Assembly: GCA_037974665.1 (NCBI GenBank)
Contig: CM075767.1
Coordinates: forward strand, 7,589,501 to 7,653,500
Origin: Ehretia macrophylla
Taxonomy: Eukaryota; Streptophyta; Magnoliopsida; Boraginales; Ehretiaceae
Direction: 5' to 3'
DNA length: 64,000 nucleotides
The notes below the pieces were generated by a model. It was not told where the DNA came from and did not search any database. It saw only the letters and a program-made list of their open reading frames with translations. The stretch's first letter is position 1; each line of letters opens with the position of its first letter. The position numbers and the translations under genes are program-made. Of this stretch, positions 1-11,479 are shown in pieces.

Positions 1-1739
1 ATGTTAAACTGTTGTTAGATTATTACTCAGTGGATGCTAAGGATCATTTATATGTGTTTATATAAGTTTTGAACGGTTGTAGAATGTATTTTTATTTTTC
101 GGGTATTAAAGTTGAGTTATTGGGTTGATTGTTGATTAAATGGAGTTGTTGTGGTTGGATTTGGTTGGTGATAGCTTCTAAAAGTTTGTTAATTGCGGGG
201 TAGTAATGTTGTAATGCCGAATTTTTGATTTGGATGTCGTGGAAAAAGTCCAAAAAATTCAGCCGTGGTGCATTGGAGAATTGGGGTTGTTGGGCTTGTT
301 TTGTATGGCTTTTGGTTGGATTTTGATGGGGCTATTGTAGTTGTATGTGTGGGTGAGTGATAGGAAGTGGTTTGGAGGTTATCGGGTTACTAGATTGCAA
401 GTTATCACTTTTAGAAGTTTGTGTAGCCTTTCTTTAAAATGTTGATATATTGTCTTGGGTTGTTTGGGTAGTGTTTGAGTAGTTGATTCTTGGATTGTTG
501 TTGATTGGGATCAGGGTTGAATGTATGTTCAAATGCATGTTAAGTTAGGTGGCCTACTTTGTCATTTAACCTTGTTGTTTATTTGTTTAGTTGTTTAATT
601 GATTACTTGATGTTATGTTGTTAAGATGTTATTAACTGATTGATGATTGATGATGCCGGGAGATAGGCAACCTACTTTTGTTGTCCTCCCGAGAAAAGAA
701 TGATTATTGATTGTTAAAAGGACTAAACCGTGAGGAGCATGCTCGGGGTTAATCCGGGGTGTAGCCAAAGCGGACAGTACCTAGCGCGCTCGGGGTTAAT
801 CCAGGGTGTTACATTGTTAATTTATTGTTGATTTTTTATTGATCTCCGGGATCGGGCACTTTCATTGCTGATCTCTCGGAAGTATAGAGTCAATTGCTAT
901 TGTTGTGAGCTATGATAATGTTGTGTCACCTCGGGAGGCATCCCGGGCTGCGGGCACAGTTATCATGGCCAAACCCTTATCTCGCATGGGTGGAGAGGCC
1001 ATGGAGTATGGGTCTAGAAAAGGTACCTCAGTATTATGTCATTGGGTTTGGAGGAGTCGATGAGCATTGAACGGTGTATGGAGCTTCATCAACAAGTGTA
1101 TCGTATCCTTATTGTTTGTTTACTGTTATTACAAAATTTGTATTGTTATAACTGTTTATGGTATGTTTACTGCTCAAAGGATGAATTCCAAGGAGTATAG
1201 TAAATGTTTTTCAAAAGATCTATTGAATCCTCATTGGGCTTGTTTTATATAAGCTTACTCTCATTCGTTTTCTGCATTCAGGTGTTACTGAGCCAGACTT
1301 TGTGTACGTTCCTCAGGAAGCTGAGTATGTGCCTTCTGTGGATGAGTCTTATGTGCCGCAGTCATATCCATGAGTTTGTCTTAGTTTTGTAGTATGATGT
1401 GTATAACTTACTTAAAGATAAAGACTTATATAATACTAGTTTAGTAGTCTCTCTTTTGAACATGATTAGATTGCTAGACTGGGTTATAATCTATTTTGTA
1501 AATGTATAATATAGCCTTTCGTTGATGTTGGAACGGAGGCGTATAACTTATGAATAAACTGTTGAATGGTTGTTTAGTATATGGAAATGGTTGTGGAATT
1601 GTTGTTGAACCTTGAATTTGGTTGTATGAGTTACAAAGGGGTTGGTTTAGAGCCTTGATATCCGTGTTACTGTCGTTATACTGTCAAAATTCCGTTGCGT
1701 CCTGACTGGTCGTAGGTGGGGTCGAGTTGGGGCGTGATA
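1..1739 (+). repeat. T-family (Tekay/Del-like gypsy) LTR, 3' part
   Basis: This stretch closely follows 59115-60682, an LTR placed directly before a primer-binding site. Shared blocks include the AACTGTTG...CAGTGGATGCTAA start, TTTATATAAGTTTTGAACGGT and the terminal GTCGAGTTGGGGCGTGA. It ends at 1739, where copia reverse transcriptase sequence begins, so this LTR was inserted in a copia element or became joined to it. The left part lies outside the window. Short open frames at 1067-1252 and 1204-1392 fall inside the LTR and have no protein-like counterpart. Whether this is a solo LTR or a 3' LTR cannot be told. Confidence 0.75.
665..687 (+). other. Conserved LTR stem-loop (AGGCAAC...GTTGTCCT)
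   Basis: AGG-CAAC pairs with GTTG-T-CCT (one bulged T) around a CTACTTTT loop. The same element recurs at 27773-27794, 36824-36843, 59758-59780, 62092-62115 and, reversed, at 29912-29937. Confidence 0.5.
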
Positions 1740-2763
1740 GGAATACTGCATGTACAAAAGGTTAGTGGGAGCAAAAAGTCATTTTCTTGATGCTCAATGT
1801 AGATGACATACTACGCATTTGGAATGGTGTAAGAGCATTAAAGAAATTAAAGATCTTGCTCTTTGAAGCAGTTCTCCATGAAAGACTTGGGAAGCATCCT
1901 ACATACTAAGTATAAAGATCTATAGAGATAGTTCAAGGCTTGTCCCAGTCTACATACATAGATACTATTCGGAATAGGTATCACATGGATAGTTCCAAGA
2001 AGAGGTACATACTCATTTGGAACTAGGATCATTCTGAGCATAAACGACTGTATATGGTCTAATGCTGAAAGAGAATGCATGAAGGGGATTTCGTATGCTT
2101 CGGTGGTCGGTTCCAATATGTATGCCATGAATGTATGAGGGTCGATATAACTAATTCATTTGGAATGATTAGCGGATATTTGGATGACCTAGATGAGATT
2201 CACTGGTAGGTTGATTATTAAGTATTTAAAGAAATACTTGAAAACAGTACCTCATTGATGGAGATATATAATTAAGCTTGAAGGTTTTATGAATTCTACC
2301 TTCAAATTCGACCGTGATAGCAGATCAATGTCAGTCTTTACATTAACCATTAATGGTGAGCAATGATTTGGAAAGAGTTCCAAACAAAGCATTGTGGCCG
2401 ATTCAGTGACCGAGGCAGAATATGTTGCTACATGTGATGAAGCAATGAAAGTTGTTTGGTTACTAAAGTTCGTTTTTGAACTTAGTGTGGTTCCTGATAG
2501 TGATGCACCAGTAACATTGTATTGTGATAACATTGGAGCGGTTACTTAGGCCAAGGAAACAAGGTCTCATCAAAAAACCAAACACATTTTGCATCGGTTT
2601 TACTTGATCCGAGAGATCATAGAAATGGGAGATATACGGATTGAGAAGATAGACGGTAAAGAGAATTTGGTAGACCTGTTCACCAAAGCCTTGGGGTGAC
2701 TACCATAGATCCAAGATGTGTATTGGATACCGAAAGGATTGGCTGTGAGTGCAAGTAGGAGAT
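1740..2763 (+). pseudogene. Ty1/copia pol remnant: reverse transcriptase C-terminal part and RNase H
   Basis: Translated across several stops and frameshifts, the plus strand reads as the end of a copia polyprotein. A VDD catalytic motif lies at 1799-1807 (LNVDDILRIWN). It is followed by GLSQSTYIDTI and, in the RNase H part, by SVTEAEYVATCDEA, YCDNIGAV (from about 2519), RSHQKTKHILHRFYLIREI and GKENLVDLFTKAL. These are standard copia RT-RNase H landmarks in the right order. The N-terminal parts (gag, protease, integrase, most of RT) are missing at the junction with the T LTR at 1739. It cannot encode a working enzyme. It ends in AGTAGGAGAT, a polypurine tract, directly before an LTR. Confidence 0.85.
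2750..2763 (+). other. Polypurine tract of copia element
   Basis: GCAAGTAGGAGAT lies between the pol end and the LTR start TGTTGGGAATATG. The related family K/M has AAGTGGGAGAT in the same place. Confidence 0.65.
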
Positions 2764-4556
2764 TGTTGGGAATATGCTCTGCAAGCCAATCATTCGGTGA
2801 AGGATGATAGGGATATTTGTGTAATGAAACAATCTTTGTTATAAAGTTTTAATCAAATAAAAGTACCATATGGCATTTACCTTTATCTCTTATATGTTAA
2901 TATATCGTCTAGCTGCATATTATGTATAACTGATAAAGCCCTTGGATATGTCAGTATAGGGTCAAACCATAAGAGCTTATGGTTGATGAGAATCGACACC
3001 TAAGACATACCTAAAACCTATCCTAGGTCGTAGGATTCATCAAGACTAGACATTGATGAATCCAGCAAGACTGACATGTAGTTAGCTCTATCTAGGTTGA
3101 TCTCATCGACCAAGTGACATGAGATGTCAAGGCTAATGCATGGGTGCATATGTAGATATGTACATCAGACACGATCTGTAAAAAATACTCAATGGGGGGC
3201 TTCATCCGCCTAAGTCAATAAGAAGGTTCTCTGGTGATAGTTGTGCAAAGTACTCCTCTGACTCGAGGTCATCATAGTAGCTTGTAAGCAACTCATTGTA
3301 CTTTGGCCTTGGACAAAAAGGGAAGAAGATAAGACCAGCTTGAAAGGGAATTCGGGTACAGTCAAGTACTTGCAAAGCTAATGAGTGTAACTGCGAGGAT
3401 CCACTACTCTGGATGAAAGAGAGTATGCCTTATGTCGTCTCAAAGAGATGTTGACAGAAATCCATGGCCTTGCTGGTATGATTGAATCATACAGGTAAAG
3501 TCAACAGAACATAGGAACAAGCCTATTAGGGTTTGACTGACATTGACCATACCCTAAGGCAAACTCGGGGCATCTAGTGGAAGGAATGAACTGTATGTTA
3601 ACTAGTTGCCAAAAGGTTATTGAGTAGGAAAGCTTGGATTAAGCATTCGAGCCATCTAGTCATCGGGGAGTGTTGCTAGACGCCAACCCCGATTAGTAGC
3701 AATTAAAAGGAGTTCTAATGGAGATGGGTTAATTGGTATTTGTCCCAGCTACTATCGGTTTGGCACTCGAACCTACAAGATCACACACAAGCTGGAGGGT
3801 TAGAACTATGAGGGATAGAATGGAGAAGTCACGCTAGCACGAGGACCTTCTCGTGTTCTATCCAGAATCAATTATATAATGGATTGCTTATAGTTAGAAT
3901 GGGTTTAGGGAAACCATTCGAGTATGCACATAAGAGAGAATGTTTGATGGTCAAACGTTTGATTTAGATTCAAGGGCAATTTAGGAAATTGGCTTTTGTA
4001 TAAGTTGAATTGATAATTAATTGAGTGTCAATCAATTATGGGTTGATGTCTAATTAACTTATAGTTGATTAGAAAAGGTTATAAGCTGAATTTAAAGAAC
4101 CCCATAAGGTCTGGGGTCAAGGTGCAAATATTGAAAACTTATAGCACATTATAAATACAGCTTAAAGTGAAACCCTAGTTGACAACAACAGAAAAATTTC
4201 AGCAACTCTCTTTCTCACAAAAACCTAGCCGCCACTCTCTCTCTTACCTTGGGAGTTGTGCCATTCCATTGAAGCCCCTGCGAGAGCTTGTTTCACCTCG
4301 TTCTAGCCTCGATGTAGTATGTGTGAGATCGTAGAGGGCTGCTACGTTGTGGTCTTCAATCCAAGCAAACAATTCAAAGTCTTCTTCAAGAGGTAATGAA
4401 TTTGCAGATTCAACTTTGCTTGGTTTCATCATGTTTTCGAGTATATATGCATGTTTGGATGATTCAATTCTTGGTTCTATAAGTTTTTATAGCCTTATTC
4501 CTCATGTTTCCGCTGTGCTATATGTGTTTTACGTGCTAGAGAACCTTCACCTTCTT
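2764..4556 (+). repeat. Copia family-1 3' LTR (LTR A)
   Basis: It begins TGTTGGGAATATG directly after a copia polypurine tract and ends near GTGCTAGAGAACCTTCA. It is homologous to 4847-6720 (LTR B) and, in its later part, to 8291-9424 (LTR C). Shared blocks include GATAAAGCCCTTGGATATGTCAG, GAGATGTTGACAGAAATCCA and TAGCCTCGA. A TATA box (TATAAATA) sits at 4150-4157, so transcription would start about 400 bp before the LTR end. The exact 3' boundary is uncertain because no primer-binding site follows. Confidence 0.75.
4150..4157 (+). promoter_or_regulatory. TATA box of LTR A
   Basis: TATAAATA lies in CACATTATAAATACAGC. The same block is at 9028-9035 in LTR C, and TATAAATA recurs at 6348-6355 in LTR B, at the same relative place in the LTR. 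Confidence 0.55.
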
Positions 4557-4826
4557 CATTCATACCCCAATTCTCCCCCTTCTACCTCAACCAATGAACA
4601 AGTAGCTAATTCTAGCAATCCTAATGAGAATTTTACTTCTTTGCATCAAATGGACACTAATTCTATCATGAATTCAATTTCCCTAAATGTGCCACTCACT
4701 TTTGGTTTTCACCCACCATTAACCAAATCACCAATTTTGGTGAATCCTATGACTTCTCCACTCAACCCGTTGGCTCCCCATTCATCCCCATTGGCCATAG
4801 ACAATGCCAATGTGCCCATCCCCTAA
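4557..4826 (+). pseudogene. Pro/Ser/Asn-rich reading-frame fragment after LTR A
   Basis: The frame stays open from the LTR (from 4347) to a stop near 4826, and codes for a low-complexity stretch rich in P, S, N and T (for example NPLAPHSSPLAIDNANV). A compositionally similar stretch (FPNPIAPSVNATNQPN) follows LTR B. No family is recognised from this part alone. It could be the N-terminal linker of a LINE ORF1-type or gag-type protein. It ends about 20 bp before LTR B, so the remainder is lost. Confidence 0.3.
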
Positions 4827-6015
4827 GCCTTCCAACAATATATCTGTGTTGAAAATATGTCCTCCAAGACAATCATTTGATATAGAATGATAGGGATATT
4901 TCGTGTATAAACAATTCTTGTTGAATAGTTTTAACTACTTATAAAAGTACCAATAAAATTTCTTTATCATCAGACATGACTTGTGGCATATAATGAGTAT
5001 TGTGTATAATTGATAAAGCCCTTAGATATGTCAGTATGGGGTCGAACCATAATGGGTTATGGTAAATGAGAGTCGATACCTGAGACAATCCTAAAAACGT
5101 CCTAGGTCATAGGATACATCAAGATGGGGCATTGATATATCTACCAAGACCTACATGTATTAGTCCTATGAAGGTTGATCTCATTAACCGAGTAACATTA
5201 AGAGATCGGGGACAATATATAGGTGCATATGGGATGTTTGTACACTGGACACGCTACGCCAAGAACACTCAATGGGGGCTTCATCTGCCTAAGTCAATGA
5301 GACGGTTCTCAAGTAATGGTTGGGCATATTAATCCTTAGACTCGGGGATATTATACTAGCTTGTGAGAAACTCACTGAACTTTGGCCCTGGACAAAAAGG
5401 AAGAAGATAAGACCTTATTGAATAGGGATTTGGGTATAGTCAAGTACTTGAGAAGCTAATGAGTATCGTTGTGAAGATCCACTACTCAGGATGAAGGAGA
5501 GAATGTCCTATGGCGTTGACCTGAAATCCATGGCCACGGTGGTATGATGGATTCATACATGTTTGGTCAACGATTTAATAGTGGCTAGCCTATTAGGGGT
5601 TGACTTGTTCTAACCATATCCCAGGGTGAGTTCGGGACATCAAGTAGAAGGAATCGACTGCACGCGAACCATTTGCTGAATGGTTCTTGGATTAAAAAGC
5701 TTGGTATGAGCATTAGTCGCCATCTAGTTGTCGGGGAGTGTTGCTAGATACCAATCTCAATTAGTAGCAACAAGGATAAATGCCTCAGTGGTAATGGGTT
5801 TTGGTACTTGTCCCAGCTACTACTGGCTTGGCACGTGAACCTACAGGATCACACACAAGCCAAAGGTATGGAGCCATAAAGGGTAGAGCGGAGGAGCCAT
5901 GCTAACACGTGGGCTTCTTAGATCTCTACCTAGAGATTCACTTGTAATGAGTTGTACATAGTTAGAATGGTTGATTATTCCATTCAGGGTGCAAAGATGA
6001 AAGGAGAGATGTTTG

Positions 6016-6193
6016 GTCAAAGGTTTGAATGCCAGTCAAAGGGGTTGACCTCGAGTCAACGGGTTGATCAATGGTCGGGGTCTTGATCGTTGGTCTAATG
6101 CTTAGGTTTTGGTTATGGGTTTGACCATTAGTCAAAGGTTTGGCTATTGGTCAAAGTGTTGACTTAAAGTCAAAGGTCAATATGAGGGTTGAC
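6016..6193. promoter_or_regulatory. Dense W-box core cluster (TTGAC/GTCAA) in LTR B
   Basis: Eleven TTGAC cores in either orientation are seen: 6016, 6035, 6045, 6055, 6121, 6131, 6150, 6159, 6169, 6176 and 6189. They lie 155-330 bp upstream of the LTR TATA box. TTGAC is the core recognised by WRKY transcription factors. A role in stress-responsive transcription is inference. Confidence 0.5.
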
Positions 6194-6347
6194 TATTTAT
6201 AGTAAGTCATGAAAATATCCTATTAGGTGTTTAATGACATTTCCAACATTGGGCTGCTATTAGTGAATGACTAATGCATTGGTATCATACTTACAAGAGG
6301 GCTCAAACTTTTGGGGCCAAGGCACAATTTCCCAATAGAGAGCACTC

Positions 6348-6355
6348 TATAAATA
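6348..6355 (+). promoter_or_regulatory. TATA box of LTR B
   Basis: TATAAATA lies in CACTCTATAAATATGACAC, at the position matching the TATA boxes of LTRs A and C. Confidence 0.55.
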
Positions 6356-6720
6356 TGACACTTGGGCACTTCTACCCACCTTGAAGTAGGCTCCGCATTC
6401 TTTAGAGAGGGAAATGATCGATCTGTATGTTCTCTCTTTGATTGTGCTATTGAGATCTCTCTTAGCTTGCTCCACTCACTAGGTGGAGTGTGTGTGAAGG
6501 TCGAGGACTTCATTGTAGTCTTCATTCAAGCTTGCTAGTCCATACTCTTCAACTTCTTCTTCAAGAGGTAATTTTGTTCTAGCTTGCTTCTTTAGAGCTA
6601 TGTTTCATGTTTGATTATATATACGTGTTTGGTTAAGATCCATGATGAAGCTATTTCCATGATTTTTATGTTATATTTTGCTTTTGTTGCTCTTATTCTT
6701 GTGTTTTTGGCCATAATAAT

Positions 6721-7025
6721 ACTTTTAACCCGTCTACCCTTCCCAAACCCGATTGCTCCCTCTGTGAATGCCACCAATCAACCCAATGTTAACTCCATTG
6801 ACCATGGAAATGCTCAAGGTCCTTCAATTCTAGGACCTAGACCCGAATTCCCACCAAAGAAGCCTTACTTGCATCACCACCATAATGCCCCCACTATCCA
6901 AAATTGGAAAAAACTTGTTAATGGGAAGCCTTTCTAGATCGTTGACGTTGGAGAAAGCTTGTATTCCTCCCGAGATTGTTGATGGGAAAATGGTTACTTG
7001 TGAAGGATCTATTAGAGTCATGAAC
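6721..7025 (+). pseudogene. ORF fragment with a possible DUF4283/LINE-ORF1-like start
   Basis: After LTR B an open frame (ending 6937) continues with a proline/asparagine-rich linker, HHHHNAPTIQNWKKLVNGK and then a stop. A shift of one frame gives PPEIVDGKMVTCEGSI. The pattern 'NW..L....PPEIVDGK.V' resembles the opening of plant DUF4283-type proteins (LINE ORF1 or gag-like). This match is weak and made from memory of the family pattern. The fragment is cut at about 7027 by a reversed copia LTR. Confidence 0.3.
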
Positions 7026-7027
7026 AA

Positions 7028-7140
7028 CATATAACTACTAATCAAGGCGGAAGCAAAATTTGAGTTTAAAAATTTTTCTAAGATTAAAGCATATATTCAT
7101 CATAAACCCTAATTTTGATATCATATAATTAACATAATCA

Positions 7141-7187
<47 letters not shown>

Positions 7188-8290
7188 GAAATATATGTAA
7201 TCAAGAGCTAGTATCAAGGTATACCTTTTGAAGACAAGCAATAAATGTCTTGGTTTGTTCACTTGATGCAAGACTAGTCCTCTCACCAAAGGCAAGTGAT
7301 CAAGTTGGTCCACACAAGCAAATAATGGCATCCTTTTTCCTCTAGGATAATTTGTGCTAGCATAATCCATGAAGAATTTAAGCTTGTATATAAAGAAGAA
7401 AGCAAAACAATTTTCTTCCCTCTTTTTCTCCTTCTTGGCCGTATGCTTATCTTTGGAAGAGATGAATAGTGCTTTTTATTTCTCTTGTGTTTTATTATAT
7501 GTGGTCAAGTTTAGTCAAAGACCCTTGACTTAGATATTATCTATTTTTTTACATATACATACATATTATCTTGCCAATTCAAAATTGCTTGTAACATGTC
7601 TTGTATATTTTTAGTCATACGTTCAAATCTTAACCATTAAGATAGTGATGTGGCCAAATAACACCCAAACAAATGGAATCTTTCATTTGTAATATATATA
7701 TATACACATTTATACATATATAATTAGTTAATCCTACTAATTATGTAAATACATAATTAAGTTAATCACCATTACTTTAAATTATGGAAACAACTTTTTT
7801 ATATTCACATTAGCCCTACAATTAATAATTAATTATTAACTCCTTAACAATTCAAGATAAACAAAATGCAATTGTTAACACTTTAACAATTTAAGAGAAA
7901 CTAGATACAAGCTCAATAGAAAAATCATTCACCATGTTCTATTGTGTGTGACTTTCTAGATTTACCACCATATAGCAAGAGGGACCTTTAAACTCTTTTA
8001 ATCTATTTTGAGAATGTCTCCCTTATTCTCAAAATATCTTCAAGGTCTTGAGTGACGTCTAACAATATATCAAGACAATTTATAAGGCAATGAAGTCCAA
8101 TTTAAGTGAGTCTATTTATAGTCGTCGATTACCATACAATTCAATCCTTCTATTAATTCATCCCGATCAAGTAAGAACCATGGATCGATTAAGTTCATAA
8201 ACTCGATACTATGCATAGATCTAAATGGTGGAATGAGAGATGACACTTATGAAAAAACTCATTTCTATCATTCATGCCTTGGCTAAGGAG
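7028..8290 (-). repeat. Copia family-2 LTR fragment, reversed
   Basis: The reverse complement matches the downstream half of the K LTR (12210-13540): the GCTTGCTTCCGC block, the TTGTTAAAGTGTTAACAATT array, GACTTTCTAGATTTACC and AGATCTAAATGGTAGAATGAG. It lacks the LTR's first ~700 bp, being cut at about 8290 by joining to LTR C. It contains the (CA)n(TA)n microsatellite at 7144-7187. The minus-strand open frame 7038-7370 is incidental. Confidence 0.75.
7144..7187. repeat. (CA)16(TA)6 microsatellite
   Basis: An uninterrupted CA run is followed by a TA run inside the reversed LTR fragment. Confidence 0.95.
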
Positions 8291-9424
8291 CATAGTATGC
8301 CCTATGTCGTCTCATTGAGATGTTGACAGAAATCCATGGCCATGGTGGTATGATTGGATCATATAGGAAAAGTCAATAGAACATATGAGCGAGCCTACTG
8401 GGGTTTGACTAATATGACATTGACCATACCCTAGGGCGAACTCGGGGCATCTAGTGGAATAAATGGATTGTATGTTAACTAGTCGCCAAACGGTTCATGA
8501 ATAAGAAAGCTTGGATTAAGCATTCGAGTCATCTGGTCTTTGGGGAGTGTTGTTAGATGCCAACCTCGATTAGTAGCAACTAGAAGGTGTTCTAGTGGAG
8601 ATGGGTTAGTTGGTACTTGTCCCATCTACTACGGGCTTGGCATTGGAACCTACATGATCGTACACAAGCTGAAGGGTTAGAACTATGAGGAATAGAATAG
8701 ATAAGTCACGCTAGCACGAGGACCTTTTCCTGTTCTATCTAGAAGCAATAATTTAATCGGTTGCATATGGTTAGAATAGGTTTACGAAAATCATTCAAGT
8801 ATACAAATGAGAAAGAATGTTTGATGGTCAAACATTTGACTTAGAATCAAGGGCAATTTGAAAATTTGGTTTTTGTATAAGTTGAATTGATAATTAATTG
8901 AGTGTCAATTAATTATGGGCTAATGTCTAATTAACCTATAGTTGATTAGAAGAAGGTTATAAGCTGAATTTAGAGGACCCCATAAGGTTTGGGATTAAGG
9001 TACAAATACTGAGAAGTTATAACACCTTATAAATACAGCTTAAAGAGAAAAACCTAATTATAGAACACAATATTCAACCCTAATCCCTTTTTCTTTACAC
9101 GACCTTCCATCTCCCCTCTCTCCTTGGATTTTGTGCTGTTCCATTGGAGCTCGAGCAAGAGCTTGTTTCACTTTGTTCTAGCCTCGACATGGTGTGTATG
9201 GGATTGTAGAAGGTTGTTCATTTGTGGTCTCCTTCCAAGCTCTCCAAATCAGAAAGTTTCTTGAGGTAACAAGATTTTTCAGATTCAATTTAAGCTTGAA
9301 TATCATGTTTTCATGTATGATGCATACTTGGACGATTCTAATTAATGGTTCTCTTTATTTATTTAATGTTATGCTTCATATTTCTGTTGTGCTATATTTG
9401 ATTTGCATGCTAGAGAACCATTAG
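8291..9424 (+). repeat. Copia family-1 LTR, 3' two-thirds (LTR C)
   Basis: It matches LTR A from about 3420 onward (TATGTCGTCTCATTGAGATG, GACAGAAATCCATGGCC, TATAAATACAGCTTAAAG) and ends CATGCTAGAGAACCA. TATA box at 9028-9035. Its 5' part is missing at the join with the reversed family-2 LTR. Its right end abuts Athila B pol sequence at 9425, as if a family-1 copia element had inserted there. Confidence 0.7.
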
Positions 9425-9567
9425 TGGTGGTAGAAACCTGCATGATAAAGGAAAGATCTTACCTGTTTGACGGTAGTAGGAGGTGGTAAGTTAGTAATGA
9501 TATCAACCTTGACTTTGTCTACTCGAACTCCTTCTTTTGATACTATGTGTCCAAAGACAATTCATTC

Positions 9568-9780
9568 TTATACCATAAAATGACTCTTTTCCCAACTAAG
9601 AACGAGGTTAGATTCACAATATCGTTTTAGCACTAATGATATATTATGCAAGCATAATTCAAAAGATGCATCAAAAATAGAAAAATCATCCATGAAGACT
9701 TCCAAGAAATCATCAAGCATAATATAGGACATCATGCATCGTTGGAAAGTAGCAAGGGCATTACAAAAACCAAACAACAT
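9568..9780 (-). pseudogene. Reverse transcriptase palm segment of Athila B
   Basis: This open segment of 70 codons holds the catalytic F-M-D-D motif in a context typical of gypsy RT (FLEVFMDDFSIF, then SFELCLHNISLVLKR and NLVLSWEKSHFMV). It is separated from the upstream RT part (9955-10452) by frame breaks. The palm motif itself is intact, but the domain is not continuous. Confidence 0.8.
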
Positions 9781-9954
9781 CCCTCTCTAGAAAAATGTTC
9801 CAAAGGGACATGTAAATGTGGTTTTTCTTGATCCTCAGAATCCATAAGGAATTGGTTATATCCCAAGTATCCATCAAGGAAACAAAACTATCCCTGTCCT
9901 GCCAACCTATCTAGGATCTAGTCAATGAATGGTAGGGAAAATGATCCTTTCGGG

Positions 9955-10452
9955 TCATGGAGTTGAGTTTCCTATAATCAATGCATACCTACCATCCCGT
10001 AATGATATGGTAGGAACTTGTTCTCCTTGAGCATTGGGAACTATGGTAATTTCGAACTTCTTTGGCACAACTTGCACAAGGCTTACCCATTTGCTGTTCG
10101 AAATACGACATATGATACATGCATCAAACAATTTTACAACTTTTTTCTTTACAACTTCCTTCATGTTCGGATTCAACCTAAGCTGCATTTCCCTGGAGGG
10201 TTTAGCTCGTTCTTCTAAGTGAATTTTATGTATGCAAAAAGATGGACCTATCTCTTTCAAATTGGCCACTGTCCAACCTAAGGCCTCTTTATTCTTAGAA
10301 AGGACATCTATCAACTTAGACTTTTGTTCAGAAGTGAGATTTGCAGCAATGATAGTTAGAAGTGTTTGGTTTGATTTGAGAAAAATATATTTGAGATAAG
10401 TTGGAAGTTGTTTGAGTTCTAACTTTAGAGGAGATTGAATAGAAGGAAACAT
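9955..10452 (-). pseudogene. Protease-RT linker and RT N-terminal part of Athila B
   Basis: A 165-codon open segment starts with the Athila linker pattern (SPLKLELKQLPTYLKYIFL), then LTSEQKSKLIDVLSKNKEAL and the RT entry KPSREMQLRLNPNMKEVVKK. It ends in a garbled stretch where the family usually has the tyrosine/arginine-rich fingers region, and a stop follows. It is the longest surviving pol segment of this copy. Confidence 0.8.
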
Positions 10453-11479
10453 AGGTTCTTTTGATAGAGTAAGAGATGACTCTGTCCCACAAACCTGGAA
10501 ATCTTATTTTATCACTGTAGTAAACTTCAATAGCTTATTAGCTTCCTTAAATGATTCCTCAAACTCGAACAATTCTATCCCAAATTGAGTCAAGATTGTC
10601 TCCAAAGGATCCTATTGCATAGGATGGGGAAAGATTATTCAATCAATAGGTCGATCTTGTCTACTATGAAACATTTTAAATTGTTACCATGATTTCCATA
10701 CTTAGCAGCATTAGCAACACTCAACCTTACTTTCATGTTCCCAAAAACAACTTCCATTTCTCCAGTTTTATAGTTAATTTTTGCATTGGATGTAGCTAAG
10801 AAAGGTCCACCTAAGATGACAGGTGTTTGAAACTTCTACATCTCTCTTGGTTCCATATCTAGCGCAATGAAATCCACATGAAAATGTAATTTGTCAACCT
10901 TGACTAAAACATCCTCAATCGTACCTCTAGGAATCCTAATCGACCTATCAACCAATTGGAGAGTGATAAGAGTGTGTTTTAATTTTCCTAAGTCAAACTA
11001 CTTGTACACATTGTAAGGGAGAAGATTCATACTAGCTCCTAAGTCAAGGAGGACAAAATCTATGCAATGTTCTCCTATGTAATAAGGTATAGTGAATGCT
11101 CCAAGATCTTTCGATTTTGGAGGGGGCATGAGAGGTTAAAATGCAACTTACCATTTCGGTTAATCTATCCTTTTATGGTATCTGGACAAGATGTCTTCTT
11201 TTATGGGGGCAAAGGTCCTTCAAAAATTTAGCAAATGTGGGAATTCGCTTGATAATATCTAAAAAAGGCAAAGTTATTCTTACATATTTGAAGATTTCCA
11301 GCATTTCGTTAGAAACATTTCTAAAATTGAATGCAACACATGCCTCTGCGAAATTATTAGTGTGGGTGTATGGATTTTCTTAATTCAGACCATGAGAATT
11401 TGGAAATATCTAAATCATAGGCGTTTAACTCTAAAGTCTACATCCCCAAATTAGGCTATGTTATTACTTGTGGATGGAT

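Larger units (their letters stand above)
4847..6720 (+). repeat. Copia family-1 LTR copy (LTR B)
   Basis: It begins TGTTGAAAATATGTCC and follows LTR A through shared blocks (AATGATAGGGATATTT, GATAAAGCCCTTAGATATGTCAG, ACTCAATGGGGGCTTCATC). The TATA box TATAAATA is at 6348-6355. Between about 6010 and 6200 it has an extra segment packed with GTCAA/TTGAC cores that LTR A lacks. The right boundary is approximate: sequence similarity to LTR A fades near 6700, and no primer-binding site is visible. The open frames at 5132-5332 and (minus) 6271-6525 are incidental. Confidence 0.65.
9425..11474 (-). pseudogene. Athila B: gypsy gag end, protease and reverse transcriptase remnant
   Basis: On the minus strand the order is gag C-terminal remnant (11474-11130), retropepsin with DLGAS at 11031-11045 and QLVDRSIRIPRG, a linker, and the RT N-terminal part (10452-9955; KPSREMQLRLNPNMKEVVKK, SNSKWVS.VQVVPKK). 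Next is the RT C-terminal part (9780-9568; FGFCNALATFQRCM, catalytic FMDDFSIF), then the connection region to 9425 (SKEGVRVDKVKVDII). These are landmarks of Athila-type Ty3/gypsy pol. Many stops and shifts make it non-functional. It is cut at 9424 by LTR C and at 11475 by the K insertion. The upstream portion resumes at 45979. Confidence 0.85.
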
